NCBI RefSeq assembly: GCF_003515065.1
Contig: NZ_QXGH01000018.1
Coordinates: forward strand, 62,001-126,000
Length of the DNA stretch: 64,000 nt
Direction: 5' to 3'
Source of the DNA: Nocardioides immobilis
GTDB taxonomy: Bacteria > Actinomycetota > Actinomycetes > Propionibacteriales > Nocardioidaceae
Position numbers and translations under genes: made by a program. Shown here one piece after another: positions 1 to 8,282 of this stretch. A model generated the notes under the pieces. It saw only the letters and a list, made by a program, of their open reading frames with translations. It was not told where the DNA came from and made no database searches. Each line of letters opens with the position of its first letter. Positions within the stretch are counted from its first letter, which is position 1.

Positions 1-115
1 CGGCGAGAGCGCCGAACGCACACTCGGCGTGGATCTGGGAGGCGGAAATGTCGGGCAGCACCCGACCGGGGTGCTCGAACGCCCCCACGATGTAGGCAGC
101 ACCCTTGATGCTCAT
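1..115 (-). CDS. Thiolase / acetyl-CoA acetyltransferase, N-terminus only
   Basis: The gene starts with ATG at 115-113 and runs off the left edge, so only about 38 residues are visible. They begin MSIKGAAYIVGAFEHPGR, which resembles the N-terminus of SCP-x-type thiolases and 'lipid-transfer' thiolase homologues of actinobacteria. The start lies 15 bases after the stop of the upstream SDR gene. It is therefore the last visible gene of a minus-strand beta-oxidation operon beginning at 3771, where a thiolase would perform the final CoA-dependent cleavage of the 3-ketoacyl-CoA. The catalytic Cys and His motifs lie outside the window, so the assignment rests on the N-terminus and the operon logic. 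Confidence 0.7.
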   Translation of the reverse strand, partial: MSIKGAAYIVGAFEHPGRVLPDISASQIHAECAFGALA

Positions 116-130
116 GAGCGTGCCGCCCGC

Positions 131-892
131 TCAGGCACGCGGGCCGCCGGCGACGTAGACGACCTGCCCGTTCACGAAGGACGCGTCGTCCGAGCACAGC
201 AGCGAGACGACGCCGGCGATGTCGCTCGGCATGGCGACCCTGCGCATCGGGTTGGCGTCGATGATGCCCTGCTTGTACTTCTCGTAGTCCAGACCCCTGC
301 GCTCTGCGGTGGAGCGGATCATCGGCGTCTCGACGAAGCCGGGGGCGATCGAGTTCACGTTGATGTTGAACCGGCCCAGCTCGAGGGCGTGGGTCTTCGT
401 GATGGCCTGGATCCCGGCCTTCGCCGCGGAGTAGTTGGACTGACCGACCTTGCCCAGCGCCGCGACGCTGCTGACGTTGACCACCTTGCCCCAGTTGGCC
501 TTCACCATGTGCGCCTGCGCAGCCTTGGTGAACAGGAACGTGCCCTTGAGGTGCGTGTCCAGGACGGTGTCCCAGTCTTCCTCGGTCATCTTGAACAGCA
601 TGTTGTCGCGCAGGACGCCTGCGTTGTTGACGAGGACGCCCACAGGTCCCAGCTCGGCCGCAGCCCTCTCGACCGCCTGGGCGACGTCGATGGCGTTGCC
701 CACGTCGCACCGGACTGCGATCGCGGAGCCGCCTCGCTGCCGGATGACGTCGGCGACCTCCTCGGCTCCCTCCAGATTGAGGTCGACGACGGCGACGGCC
801 GCGCCATCAGCGGCGAGCCGCTCGGCCACTGCCGCGCCGATGCCCTGGGCCGCGCCCGTCACGATCGCCACGCGACCTGAGAGATCCGTCAT
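131..892 (-). CDS. SDR-family 3-hydroxyacyl-CoA / 3-oxoacyl-ACP reductase-type dehydrogenase
   Basis: A 253-residue classical short-chain dehydrogenase of FabG type. It has the nucleotide-binding TGxxxGxG motif (TGAAQGIG, about residue 12), the NNAG motif (about residue 90), a catalytic Ser in the VSSVAA stretch, and Tyr-x-x-x-Lys (YSAAK). The PGFVETPM segment is typical of FabG/HSD10 enzymes. In a cluster with acyl-CoA dehydrogenase, two hydratases and a thiolase, the likely role is NAD-dependent oxidation of 3-hydroxyacyl-CoA, not fatty acid synthesis. Start ATG at 892. The gene follows the MaoC gene by 33 bases and precedes the thiolase by 15, consistent with co-transcription. The physiological substrate is not determinable from the sequence. 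Confidence 0.88.
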   Translation of the reverse strand: MTDLSGRVAIVTGAAQGIGAAVAERLAADGAAVAVVDLNLEGAEEVADVIRQRGGSAIAVRCDVGNAIDVAQAVERAAAELGPVGVLVNNAGVLRDNMLFKMTEEDWDTVLDTHLKGTFLFTKAAQAHMVKANWGKVVNVSSVAALGKVGQSNYSAAKAGIQAITKTHALELGRFNINVNSIAPGFVETPMIRSTAERRGLDYEKYKQGIIDANPMRRVAMPSDIAGVVSLLCSDDASFVNGQVVYVAGGPRA

Positions 893-925
893 CTTCGTCC
901 GTCCTTCGTCGTGCCTGTCGTCATG

Positions 926-1792
926 TCAGCTGCTGATGCGGAGACGTCCTCGATCGAGCAGGACCCCTCCCCCGGGCCCCGACACCCGGAACGAGTGGCC
1001 GTCCTCGTCGTCCCACACCTCGACCACCACGGCATCACCGGGGTAGACCGGCTTGCTGAAGCGAGCGTCGATCGACCGGAACCGCCCTGGGTCGCTGTCG
1101 GCCACATCCTTCAGCAGCGCCCGCGCGACCATGCCGTACGTGCACAGGCCATGCAGTACTGGCCGGTCGAACCCGGCGCGGCGTGCGTAGTCCGGATCGC
1201 TGTGCAACGGGTTGCGATCTCCCGTCAGCCGGTAGAGCAGCGCCTGGCCCGGCCAAGATGCGAAGTCGATCGTGCGGTCCGCCGGCCGGTCGGCCGCCGG
1301 CCACGGATCGGACGGTGCCGAGTCCCCGCCGAAGCCGCCAGCTCCTCGCACGAAGTACCCGAGCCGACTCGTCCAGAGGGTCGCGCCGGTGTCGGGCTCG
1401 ACGACGTCGATCGAGATGCGCACCAGGGCGCCACTGCGCTTGTCGTGGATGCCGTCGAGCCGCGCCGTCGCGATGCCACGGCCGGAGGTGGGCAATGGCC
1501 GCTGCACGGTCAACGACTGCTCGGCGTGGACGAGCGCGGAGCGCTCGAACGTCCCGAGCTGCAGGCGGCGCGTGACCCCTTGCTGGCTCGGCCACAGGGC
1601 GAACGTCGGGAGGACCTGCTGCGGCGTAGGGGACGCGGCGTCGTCGATCGTGAGGTGCAGCTCGGAGAGCGGGTCGTCGTGACCGGCGCCGACGGCCAAG
1701 GCGTAGAGCGCTGCCTCGCCGGGGGTCCACGTGACCTCGTACGGCTCCGAGCGGGAACCGACGGCGTCGAGGTTCATGACCGAGGCGGTCAC
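926..1792 (-). CDS. MaoC-family (R)-type enoyl-CoA hydratase
   Basis: About 288 residues, the size of double-hotdog MaoC/hydratase-2 proteins. The C-terminal half holds the hydratase-2 signature: DRNPLHSDPDYARRAGFDRP followed by VLHGLCTYG, at about residues 192-220, with the catalytic Asp and His of the family. The N-terminal half is the degenerate hotdog that binds the CoA tail. The most upstream start is a GTG at 1792, two bases after the stop of the enoyl-CoA hydratase gene; an ATG five codons later is an alternative. Having both a crotonase and a MaoC hydratase in one operon is common in actinobacterial steroid and branched-acyl degradation. The two enzymes probably act on different intermediates. 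Confidence 0.87.
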   Translation of the reverse strand: MTASVMNLDAVGSRSEPYEVTWTPGEAALYALAVGAGHDDPLSELHLTIDDAASPTPQQVLPTFALWPSQQGVTRRLQLGTFERSALVHAEQSLTVQRPLPTSGRGIATARLDGIHDKRSGALVRISIDVVEPDTGATLWTSRLGYFVRGAGGFGGDSAPSDPWPAADRPADRTIDFASWPGQALLYRLTGDRNPLHSDPDYARRAGFDRPVLHGLCTYGMVARALLKDVADSDPGRFRSIDARFSKPVYPGDAVVVEVWDDEDGHSFRVSGPGGGVLLDRGRLRISS

Positions 1793-1793
1793 C

Positions 1794-2585
1794 TCAGCGC
1801 CCCTCGTAGACGCCCACGCGCTTCTGCTGGAACGCGTCGATCGCCTCGATCAGGTCGTCCGAGTGCAGCGTCTCGAGCTCGTACTGCCCGGAGAGCTCCA
1901 GGACCTCGGCGATCCGGATGCGCTGCGCCACGTTGAAGGACTTCTTCGTGCCCTGGACCGCCAACGGCGGGAGCGCGGCGATGGAGTCCGCGATCCTCTC
2001 GGCGGCAGGCAGCACCTCGTCCGGGGTGTCCACGAGGTCGGAGATGACCCCGAGCCGGTGCGCCTCCTCGGCTGGCAGGGGGTCGCCGGTCAGCAGGTGT
2101 CGCTTGGCCTTGACCAGGCCCATGTTGGCCGGCCAGACCACGACGCCGCCGTCACCGGCGACCAGTCCGACCTTGACGTGCGAGTCGGCCAGCAGCGCCC
2201 CCCGGCTCGCCACCACGATGTCGCACGACAGCACGACGGTCGAGCCGACGCCGAAGGCGTGGCCGTGCATCGCTGCGACGAGGGGGACCCGGACGTCGTT
2301 CAACGTCTCGACCAGCCGCCGGGCGTCCTCCGTGCCCCGCTGCACGGCCGCTCGGTCCCCATGCTTGCGGCGCATCATGTCGAAGTCGCCGCCGGCCGAG
2401 AAGACCTGGCCCTCGGCGGCGAGCACGATGGATCGGGTCTGCGAGTCCCTGCCGACCTCGACCAGGGCCGTGATGAGCTCCGCACGGGATTCGTCGTCCA
2501 TGCGGTTCATCAGGTCCGCACGGGTGAACGTCAGGGTGACGCGCCCGTTGCCGGCGGCGTCGATCCTCAGTGTCCGGTAGTCCAT
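1794..2585 (-). CDS. Enoyl-CoA hydratase/isomerase (crotonase family)
   Basis: A 263-residue crotonase-fold protein. The oxyanion-hole segments are visible: FSAGGDFDMMRR at about residue 61 and HGHAFGVGSTVVLSCD at about residue 105. The CoA-binding architecture is typical. It would hydrate or isomerise an enoyl-CoA made by the acyl-CoA dehydrogenase encoded immediately upstream (32-base gap). The second catalytic Glu of canonical hydratases is replaced around VGLVAGDGG, so isomerase, hydrolase or lyase activity is also possible. ATG start at 2585. Confidence 0.85.
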   Translation of the reverse strand: MDYRTLRIDAAGNGRVTLTFTRADLMNRMDDESRAELITALVEVGRDSQTRSIVLAAEGQVFSAGGDFDMMRRKHGDRAAVQRGTEDARRLVETLNDVRVPLVAAMHGHAFGVGSTVVLSCDIVVASRGALLADSHVKVGLVAGDGGVVVWPANMGLVKAKRHLLTGDPLPAEEAHRLGVISDLVDTPDEVLPAAERIADSIAALPPLAVQGTKKSFNVAQRIRIAEVLELSGQYELETLHSDDLIEAIDAFQQKRVGVYEGR

Positions 2586-2616
2586 CGATGGCTCCTCGTC
2601 GCTAGGAAGTTGCCGG

Positions 2617-3771
2617 TCATCGCCGCTGGTCGAACTTGCGACCCAGCACCTCGGACACGATCCTGATGCGCTGCATCGTCGGCGTGCCCCCCGCTACCGC
2701 CCAGCCGTGGGCGTCGCGGTGTAGGCGCTCGATGCCGTACTCCTCGGTCAGGCCGTTGCCGCCGTGAAGCTGCATCGCCAGGTCGGTCACCTTCTTGGCC
2801 ATCTCATTGGCGGTGCACTTGGCGAGGGAGACCGCCAGGGAGTCAGGCAGACCTTCGTCAGCGGTCGCAGCGGCGCGGTCACGCAGGAGTCGTGCCGCCT
2901 CGACCTGGAGGACCATGTCAGCCAGCATGACCTGGATGCTCTGGAACTCGATCAGCTGCTTCCCGAACTGCTCGCGCTCCTGGACGTACTGGATCGTGCG
3001 GTCCAGCGCCTCCTGGCCGATCGCCAGCGACATCGTAGTGTTGCCGAGTCGCTCGATGGAGAAGACGCCGAAGAGCTTGCCGAAGTCGCCGGCAGGCACC
3101 ACCAGGTCGTCGTCGGGCACGAACACGTCCTCGAAGATGATGTCGGCCGAGGGGATCGCGCGGAAGCCGATCAGCCGCTCGGCGGCCCCGAAGCTGATGC
3201 CGTCGACCTCTCGACCCACGACGACGGCGCCGATCCCCTTCGCGCCCGGCGCGTCGCTGAGCCGGCAGTACACCAGGTACTGGTCGGCCTCTCCGCCGTT
3301 GGAGATCCACCGCTTCGTCCCGTTGAGGACATAGCCGCCGTCGACGCGCTTGGCGCTGGTCCGCATGTCGGTGGCCGCTGATCCGGCGTCGGGCTCGGAG
3401 ATGGCGACAGCCATCGTCGTGTCCCCCGAGATGATCGAGGGCAGCCACCGCTCGCGCTGGTCCGCGGTGGCGAGGTGGCGGATGACCTGGGCCGGGCCGG
3501 TGTTGGCCTCAAAGATCTGGAACGCGGCCGGCCGGCACACCTTGCCGAACTCCTCGATCACGGCGAGCGCGTGGGCGAGCGGTGCTCCGGAGCCGCCGTA
3601 GTCCCCGTCGTGGGCGATGCCGAGCAGGCCGAGGTCTCCGAGCTGCTTGCGCTGCTCGCGGGACACCGGGATCCGGTCGCGGTCCATCGTCTCAGCGAGC
3701 GGCCCGTAGACCTCCCGGGCGACCTGGGCCGCCATCTGTCGGATCTCGACGTGGCTCTCCGCAACGGACAC
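2617..3771 (-). CDS. Acyl-CoA dehydrogenase
   Basis: A 384-residue FAD-dependent acyl-CoA dehydrogenase with normal family length. The FAD/substrate signatures AISEPDAGSA (about residue 123) and QLHGGNGLTEEYGIERLHRD (near the C-terminus) are present. The usual C-terminal catalytic Glu (the YEGT position) is occupied by an AGGTPTMQR stretch. A Glu at about residue 240 in FSIERLGN matches the helix-G catalytic base of isovaleryl-CoA and long-chain dehydrogenases, so the enzyme should be active and probably prefers branched or ring-bearing acyl-CoAs. It is the first gene of a five-gene minus-strand beta-oxidation operon and is divergent from prpE. A candidate operator lies at 3823-3838, in its promoter region. 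Confidence 0.9.
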   Translation of the reverse strand: MSVAESHVEIRQMAAQVAREVYGPLAETMDRDRIPVSREQRKQLGDLGLLGIAHDGDYGGSGAPLAHALAVIEEFGKVCRPAAFQIFEANTGPAQVIRHLATADQRERWLPSIISGDTTMAVAISEPDAGSAATDMRTSAKRVDGGYVLNGTKRWISNGGEADQYLVYCRLSDAPGAKGIGAVVVGREVDGISFGAAERLIGFRAIPSADIIFEDVFVPDDDLVVPAGDFGKLFGVFSIERLGNTTMSLAIGQEALDRTIQYVQEREQFGKQLIEFQSIQVMLADMVLQVEAARLLRDRAAATADEGLPDSLAVSLAKCTANEMAKKVTDLAMQLHGGNGLTEEYGIERLHRDAHGWAVAGGTPTMQRIRIVSEVLGRKFDQRR

Positions 3772-3822
3772 GGTGCTGACCTCTCGCTGGCTCTTCAGCT
3801 ACGCGCACTGCGCAACTCTCTC

Positions 3823-3838
3823 GCATGCAGTATGGCAT
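3823..3838. promoter_or_regulatory. Candidate GntR/FCD operator (GCAT-N8-GCAT)
   Basis: The sequence reads GCAT, eight bases, GCAT. It overlaps the perfect short palindrome GTATG-G-CATAC at 3830-3840. It sits between the divergent acyl-CoA dehydrogenase operon (start 3771) and prpE (start 3878) and belongs to a set of matching sites in this window. Binding by the GntR proteins is inferred. Confidence 0.5.
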
Positions 3839-3877
3839 ACTATTCTTCGGAGTGCTCAACCAGCCTGAGGAGTTCCC

Positions 3878-5773
3878 GTGAGCTTGTACGACGACACGTA
3901 CCGACGCAGCATCGAGGACCCGGCCGGGTTCTGGGGCGATCAAGCGCACCTGGTCGACTGGATCGCGCCGCCTGGGCAGGTCCTGGACGCTGAGCGCGCT
4001 CCGATCTACCGCTGGTTCCCCGGCGCGACGCTCAACACCTGTCACAACGCGCTCGACCGGCACGTCGCAGCGGGACGGGGCGACCAGACGGCGCTGATCT
4101 ACGACAGTCCCGTCACCGGCTCCCAGCGTCACCTCACCTACGCGCAGCTGACCGACCAGGTCGCCGTCTTCGCCGGCGCGCTGCGCGCGCTGGGGGTCGA
4201 CAAGGGGGACCGGGTCGTCATCTACATGCCGATGGTGCCCGAGGCGGTCATCGCCATGCTGGCCTGCGCCCGGCTCGGCGCCATCCACTCGGTAGTCTTC
4301 GGCGGTTTCGCCGCCGCGGAGCTGGCTGTCCGGATCGACGACGCCCAGCCCACGGTGATCGTCTCGGCGTCGTGCGGCATCGAGCCGTCTCGCGTGGTGG
4401 AGTACAAGCCCTTGCTGGATGCCGCTCTGGAGCAGGCAGTCCATCGTCCCACCGCCTGCGTGATCCTGCAGCGTCCGCAGCTTCGGGCCGAGCTGGTCGA
4501 GAGCCGTGACATCGACTGGGACGCGGCCGTGAGCCTGGGTCGCGACCTTCCCGCAGAGTGCGCCGAGGTCGCCGCCACCGATCCCCTCTACGTGCTCTAC
4601 ACGTCGGGCACGACCGGCAAGCCGAAAGGCATCGTCCGCGACAACGGCGGCCATGCCGTCGCGATGGCCTGGTCCATGTCGGCCGTCTACGACATCCAAG
4701 CCGGCGACGTCTGGTGGGCCGCGTCTGACGTCGGCTGGGTCGTCGGCCACTCCTACATCGTCTACGCGCCGCTGATCGCCGGGGCGACGACCGTGCTGTA
4801 CGAGGGCAAGCCCGTCGGCACGCCCGATGCGGGCGCGTTCTGGCGGGTCATCGCCGAGCACCGGGTGAAGGCGCTGTTCACCGCCCCTACCGCCATCCGA
4901 GCGATCAAGAAGGTCGATCCGGCCGGCTCGCTCACGAAGGACCACGATCTCTCCTCCCTCCGCACCCTCTTCCTGGCCGGAGAGCGCCTGGATCCCGACA
5001 CCTACGAGTGGTCGGCTCGGACGCTCGGCGTGCCCGTCGTCGACAACTGGTGGCAGACCGAGACCGGGTGGCCCATCGCGGCCAACCTGCGCGGGCTCGA
5101 TCCGATGCCGATCAAGCCCGGATCGCCCAGCGCGGCCGTGCCCGGCTACGACGTCCGCATCCTGGGCCCCGACGGCCGCGAGGTGCCGGTCGGTGAGGAA
5201 GGGTCGATCTGCATCAGGCTGCCGTTGCCGCCCGGCTCCTTCCCGACGCTGTGGCGTGACGAGGAGCGGTACGTCGCGTCGTACCTGACGGCGCACGACG
5301 GCTACTACCTCTCCGGTGACGGCGGGCACCTCGACGAGGACGGCTACCTCTACGTCATGGGCCGGACCGACGATGTCATCAACGTCGCAGGACACCGTCT
5401 CTCGACCGGCTCGATCGAGGCCGTCGTCTCTGCGCACCAAGCCGTGGCGGAGTGCGCCGTCATCGGCGTGGTCGACGATCTCAAGGGTCAGGTCGCCATG
5501 GGATTCGTGGTGCTGAAGGCCGGGGCCGGGTCTGACACCGACGCGATCAAGCAGGAGATCGTCGCCAAGGTCCGTGCCGAGATCGGACCGGTGGCCGCCT
5601 TCAGGGACGTCGTCGTCGTCGACGCGCTCCCCAAGACTCGGTCCGGCAAGATCCTGCGCAAGACCATGCGTCAGATCGTCGATGGCGACGACGTGGCCAT
5701 GCCGTCGACGATCGACGACCCCGGGGCCCTCGACACGGTGCGGGTCGCGTTGGCCCGCGACCCGGTGCGCTGA
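3878..5773 (+). CDS. prpE: Propionyl-CoA synthetase (AMP-forming)
   Basis: A 631-residue acyl-adenylate-forming enzyme whose whole length matches PrpE. It has the family N-terminus (YDDTYRRSIEDPAGFWG), HSVVFGGFA at about 143, the P-loop YTSGTTGKPKG at about 242, DVGWVVGHSYIVYAPL at about 285, and NWWQTETGWP. The C-terminal KTRSGKILRK holds the catalytic, acetylation-prone lysine. It activates propionate with ATP and CoA in the cytoplasm, or possibly another short acid. The GTG start at 3878 is set by GAGGAG six bases upstream. Divergence from the beta-oxidation operon, with a shared operator, suggests that propionyl units arise during breakdown of the inducer compound. Confidence 0.9.
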   Translation: MSLYDDTYRRSIEDPAGFWGDQAHLVDWIAPPGQVLDAERAPIYRWFPGATLNTCHNALDRHVAAGRGDQTALIYDSPVTGSQRHLTYAQLTDQVAVFAGALRALGVDKGDRVVIYMPMVPEAVIAMLACARLGAIHSVVFGGFAAAELAVRIDDAQPTVIVSASCGIEPSRVVEYKPLLDAALEQAVHRPTACVILQRPQLRAELVESRDIDWDAAVSLGRDLPAECAEVAATDPLYVLYTSGTTGKPKGIVRDNGGHAVAMAWSMSAVYDIQAGDVWWAASDVGWVVGHSYIVYAPLIAGATTVLYEGKPVGTPDAGAFWRVIAEHRVKALFTAPTAIRAIKKVDPAGSLTKDHDLSSLRTLFLAGERLDPDTYEWSARTLGVPVVDNWWQTETGWPIAANLRGLDPMPIKPGSPSAAVPGYDVRILGPDGREVPVGEEGSICIRLPLPPGSFPTLWRDEERYVASYLTAHDGYYLSGDGGHLDEDGYLYVMGRTDDVINVAGHRLSTGSIEAVVSAHQAVAECAVIGVVDDLKGQVAMGFVVLKAGAGSDTDAIKQEIVAKVRAEIGPVAAFRDVVVVDALPKTRSGKILRKTMRQIVDGDDVAMPSTIDDPGALDTVRVALARDPVR

Positions 5774-5780
5774 CCGGGAT

Positions 5781-5804
5781 CCGGCGTCCCGCGAGGGGCG
5801 CCGG
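5781..5804. terminator. Hairpin between convergent genes
   Basis: CCGGCG pairs with CGCCGG around an inner CCC/GGG stem and a four-base loop. It lies between the stop of prpE (5773) and the stop of the convergent enoyl-CoA hydratase gene (5819). No long T-run is present, as usual in high-GC actinobacteria. Confidence 0.5.
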
Positions 5805-5818
5805 CCGCTGGCAGCACG

Positions 5819-6589
5819 TCAGGCGTCAGGGCCGGGCTTCCTGATCGCCTCGACCTTCGCCGCGCGCGCTCGGGCCCGCTCGGGGTGGTTCGCGGCGACG
5901 TCGGCGATGCGGGCCTCGAGCTCGAGCTGCTGCTCGAGATCGTTGTGGGTGACCGCTTGCAGCAGCGCCTTCACCGACGGGATCCCCACGCCGGGGCGAG
6001 CTGCCCAGGATCGTGCGATCTCGCGAGCCCTCGGGAGGAGCTCGTCAGGCTCGACGACCTCGTTCACCAGACCGATGCGCCTCGCCTCGTGGGCGTCGAC
6101 CCGCTGCCCCAGGGACAGGAAGTGGAACGCATCGGCGTAGGTCATGCTGCGTGACAGGAGGAACGTCGTGCCCGTGTCGGCCGCGAGACCGACGTCGACG
6201 AAGCCGCCGGCGAAGACCGCGGCGGTCGAGGCCACTCGGATGTCCGCGGCGGCGGCGATCGAGAGCCCTGCGCCCATGACGGGCCCGTTGACCGCGGCGA
6301 CGACGGGCTTCTGCAAGCGGACGAGTTCGATCACCGCCGGGTGGTAGAGCTGCCGCAACCGTCGCGACGCGGGCTCCAGGGGTGGGCGCGGCGCCCGGAG
6401 GTCTCCCCCGGTGCTGAAGCCTCGTCCCGAGCCCGTCAGGACGACGGCTTTCACCTCGGGCCCGGCCGCCGCGGCCACGGCGTCCGACAGCTCCGTCATG
6501 AGCTCGGGCACCAGCGCGTTGAGGCGTTCCGGCCGGTTGAGGACTATCTCGAAGACCCCGTCGTCGAGGCTCGACTCGATGTTCGACAT
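5819..6589 (-). CDS. Enoyl-CoA hydratase/isomerase (crotonase family)
   Basis: A 256-residue crotonase-like protein. The oxyanion-hole region FSTGGDLRAP is at about residue 58 and NGPVMGAGLSIAAAADIR at about residue 100. The catalytic Glu pair of classical hydratases is not obvious (GFVDVGLAADTG), so it may be an isomerase (PaaG-like) or act in ring cleavage. Strong ribosome site GGAGGTGTGGG before the ATG at 6589. It is the last gene of the minus-strand operon that starts at 10407, although a 129-base gap separates it from the preceding acyl-CoA dehydrogenase. Confidence 0.85.
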   Translation of the reverse strand: MSNIESSLDDGVFEIVLNRPERLNALVPELMTELSDAVAAAAGPEVKAVVLTGSGRGFSTGGDLRAPRPPLEPASRRLRQLYHPAVIELVRLQKPVVAAVNGPVMGAGLSIAAAADIRVASTAAVFAGGFVDVGLAADTGTTFLLSRSMTYADAFHFLSLGQRVDAHEARRIGLVNEVVEPDELLPRAREIARSWAARPGVGIPSVKALLQAVTHNDLEQQLELEARIADVAANHPERARARAAKVEAIRKPGPDA

Positions 6590-6718
6590 CCCACACCTCC
6601 TGCTTGAACGACTGGGCGGTCGGGGCGGCTCGGACGATCGGCGACCGGGGCGGCGAAGCCACCACTAGGCACCGTAGCGTCCGTCAGCCGGCGCCCAGGG
6701 GCGTCGGCCGGCCGCCGC

Positions 6719-7915
6719 TCAGTAGCTCTTGTCGAGCCCGAGCACCTTCTCGCCGATGAAGTTGAGCACCATCTGGTTGCTGACGGGAGCGATGCGAAGC
6801 GGTCGCAGCTCGATCCAGTGACGGCCGATGTGGTACTCGGTGGCGAACGAGTAGCCGCCGTGGGTCTGCATGGCGACGTCGGCAGCACCGTAGGCAGCCT
6901 CGGAGGCGAGGTACTTCGCGGTGTTGGCCAGGCGGCCGATCTCTCGCGGAGCAGCACCGGCGTCGTAGGCCGCAGCAGCCTCGCGGACGGCGAGAGCAGC
7001 ACCCTGCAGCCGCATGTAGCTGTCGGCCAAGGGATGCTGGATCGCCTGGTTCTTGCCGATCGTGCGGCCGAAGACCTCGCGCTCACCGGCGTAGTCCACG
7101 GCACGCTGCAGGCACCAGCGGCCCATGCCGATGCATTCGGCCGACAGAAGGATGCGCTCGGCGTTGACGCTGCTCAGGATCTGCTGGAAGCCCTTGCCCT
7201 CGTCGCCGACCAGGTCGGAAGCGTCGACCGGCAGGTTGTCGAACCACACCTCGTTGGAGTCGACGGCATTGCGCCCGAGCTTCTCGATCCTCTTGATCGT
7301 CACCTGCGGCACCTTCAGGTCCGCCATCAACATCGACATGCCCGACACCATGGACTCGCCGGTGGAGCCCCGGGTCGACGTGCGGCACAGGAGGAGGCAC
7401 TTCTCGGCCCGCTGGGCGTGGGAGTTCCAGACCTTCTGGCCGTTGACGATGTACTTGTCGCCGTCGCGGACCGCCGTCGTCGAGATCCGGGAGGTGTCGG
7501 TGCCGGCGTTGGGCTCGGTAACGCCGAAGGTCACGGTGAGCTCGCCCGACACCATGCGTGCGAGGTACTTCTCCTGCAGCTCGGGGCTTCCGTGCTTGAT
7601 GATGGAGCTGAGCGCGATGTGGCTCGAGTGGACCGTGCTGCACGCGGCGGTCGCTCCACCGCTGGCCCCGACCTCCTCGAGCATGGCCGCTGACTGGCTG
7701 ATCGTCGCGCCGCCACCGCCGTACTCCTCGGGGACGCTCATCGTGGTGAACCCGGCGTTGACGAACTCCTCGTAGTACTCCTGCGGGAACTCCTTCGCCT
7801 TCTCCTTGGCACTCCAGTACTCCAGGGGGTACTTCGCGTTGATCGCGCGCACGGCCGAGCGGATGTCGTCGTTCCCCAGCGTGGTGATGGGGAGGTGCTC
7901 CTGCTTGATGCTCAT
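6719..7915 (-). CDS. Acyl-CoA dehydrogenase
   Basis: 398 residues, standard FadE fold. GVTEPNAGTDTSR (about 133) and the C-terminal QTHGGYSFATEYHIGRHW motif are present. As in the gene at 2617, the C-terminal catalytic Glu is absent, while NAERILL at about 250 supplies a helix-G Glu as in isovaleryl-CoA dehydrogenase. The start ATG at 7915 is one base past the stop of the upstream AtuA-like small gene, so translation is probably coupled. It would introduce the alpha-beta double bond in the second acyl-CoA pathway of the region. Confidence 0.9.
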   Translation of the reverse strand: MSIKQEHLPITTLGNDDIRSAVRAINAKYPLEYWSAKEKAKEFPQEYYEEFVNAGFTTMSVPEEYGGGGATISQSAAMLEEVGASGGATAACSTVHSSHIALSSIIKHGSPELQEKYLARMVSGELTVTFGVTEPNAGTDTSRISTTAVRDGDKYIVNGQKVWNSHAQRAEKCLLLCRTSTRGSTGESMVSGMSMLMADLKVPQVTIKRIEKLGRNAVDSNEVWFDNLPVDASDLVGDEGKGFQQILSSVNAERILLSAECIGMGRWCLQRAVDYAGEREVFGRTIGKNQAIQHPLADSYMRLQGAALAVREAAAAYDAGAAPREIGRLANTAKYLASEAAYGAADVAMQTHGGYSFATEYHIGRHWIELRPLRIAPVSNQMVLNFIGEKVLGLDKSY

Positions 7916-7916
7916 G

Positions 7917-8282
7917 TCAGGCTTCCTTCTGGTTGAGATCGGTTGTCAGCAGCGCGGCCTCGGCGTCGGTGAGCTCCACCTCGAGGAAGCACAAGGCGTC
8001 GGCGAGGGCCTTGCCCTGCGGGTCGAGACGCAGGGTGCTCGTGCCGCCCTTGCCGAGGATCCCGTGGAGGAGGAAGTTGAGGGCGTGCAGGTTCGGCAGC
8101 TCGAACCGGTCGGTCGACCGGGCGCGGTCGGAGAAGTACTCCTGCACCACCTCTGCGGTGAGCTCTCGCTTCAGCGCTTCGTAGAGCTCTGGTCGGCGGG
8201 CGGCGACGCCGACGTTCGACATCCCTCCCTTGTCACCGGACCGCGCATAGGCGATCGACCCGACGGGAACCAGCACGGTCAC
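7917..8282 (-). CDS. AtuA C-terminal ferredoxin-fold-like protein
   Basis: About 121 residues starting VTVLVPVGSIAYARSGDKGG. This matches the C-terminal part of AtuA-type proteins (acyclic terpene utilisation, DUF1446 companions), where the SGDKGG motif is conserved. In many bacteria the segment is fused to the large AtuA domain. Here it is a separate gene whose GTG start overlaps the stop of the large AtuA gene by four bases, so the two products are probably made at equal levels and act as a complex. The biochemical function of AtuA is not established; genetically it belongs to acyclic terpene and branched acyl catabolism. Confidence 0.8.
   Translation of the reverse strand: MTVLVPVGSIAYARSGDKGGMSNVGVAARRPELYEALKRELTAEVVQEYFSDRARSTDRFELPNLHALNFLLHGILGKGGTSTLRLDPQGKALADALCFLEVELTDAEAALLTTDLNQKEA

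Noticed and set aside
3692..5440. Long (582-codon) open frame antisense to prpE
   Set aside because: It lacks a family match, has Arg/Asp/Gly-rich high-GC shadow composition, and lies fully opposite a clear prpE gene.
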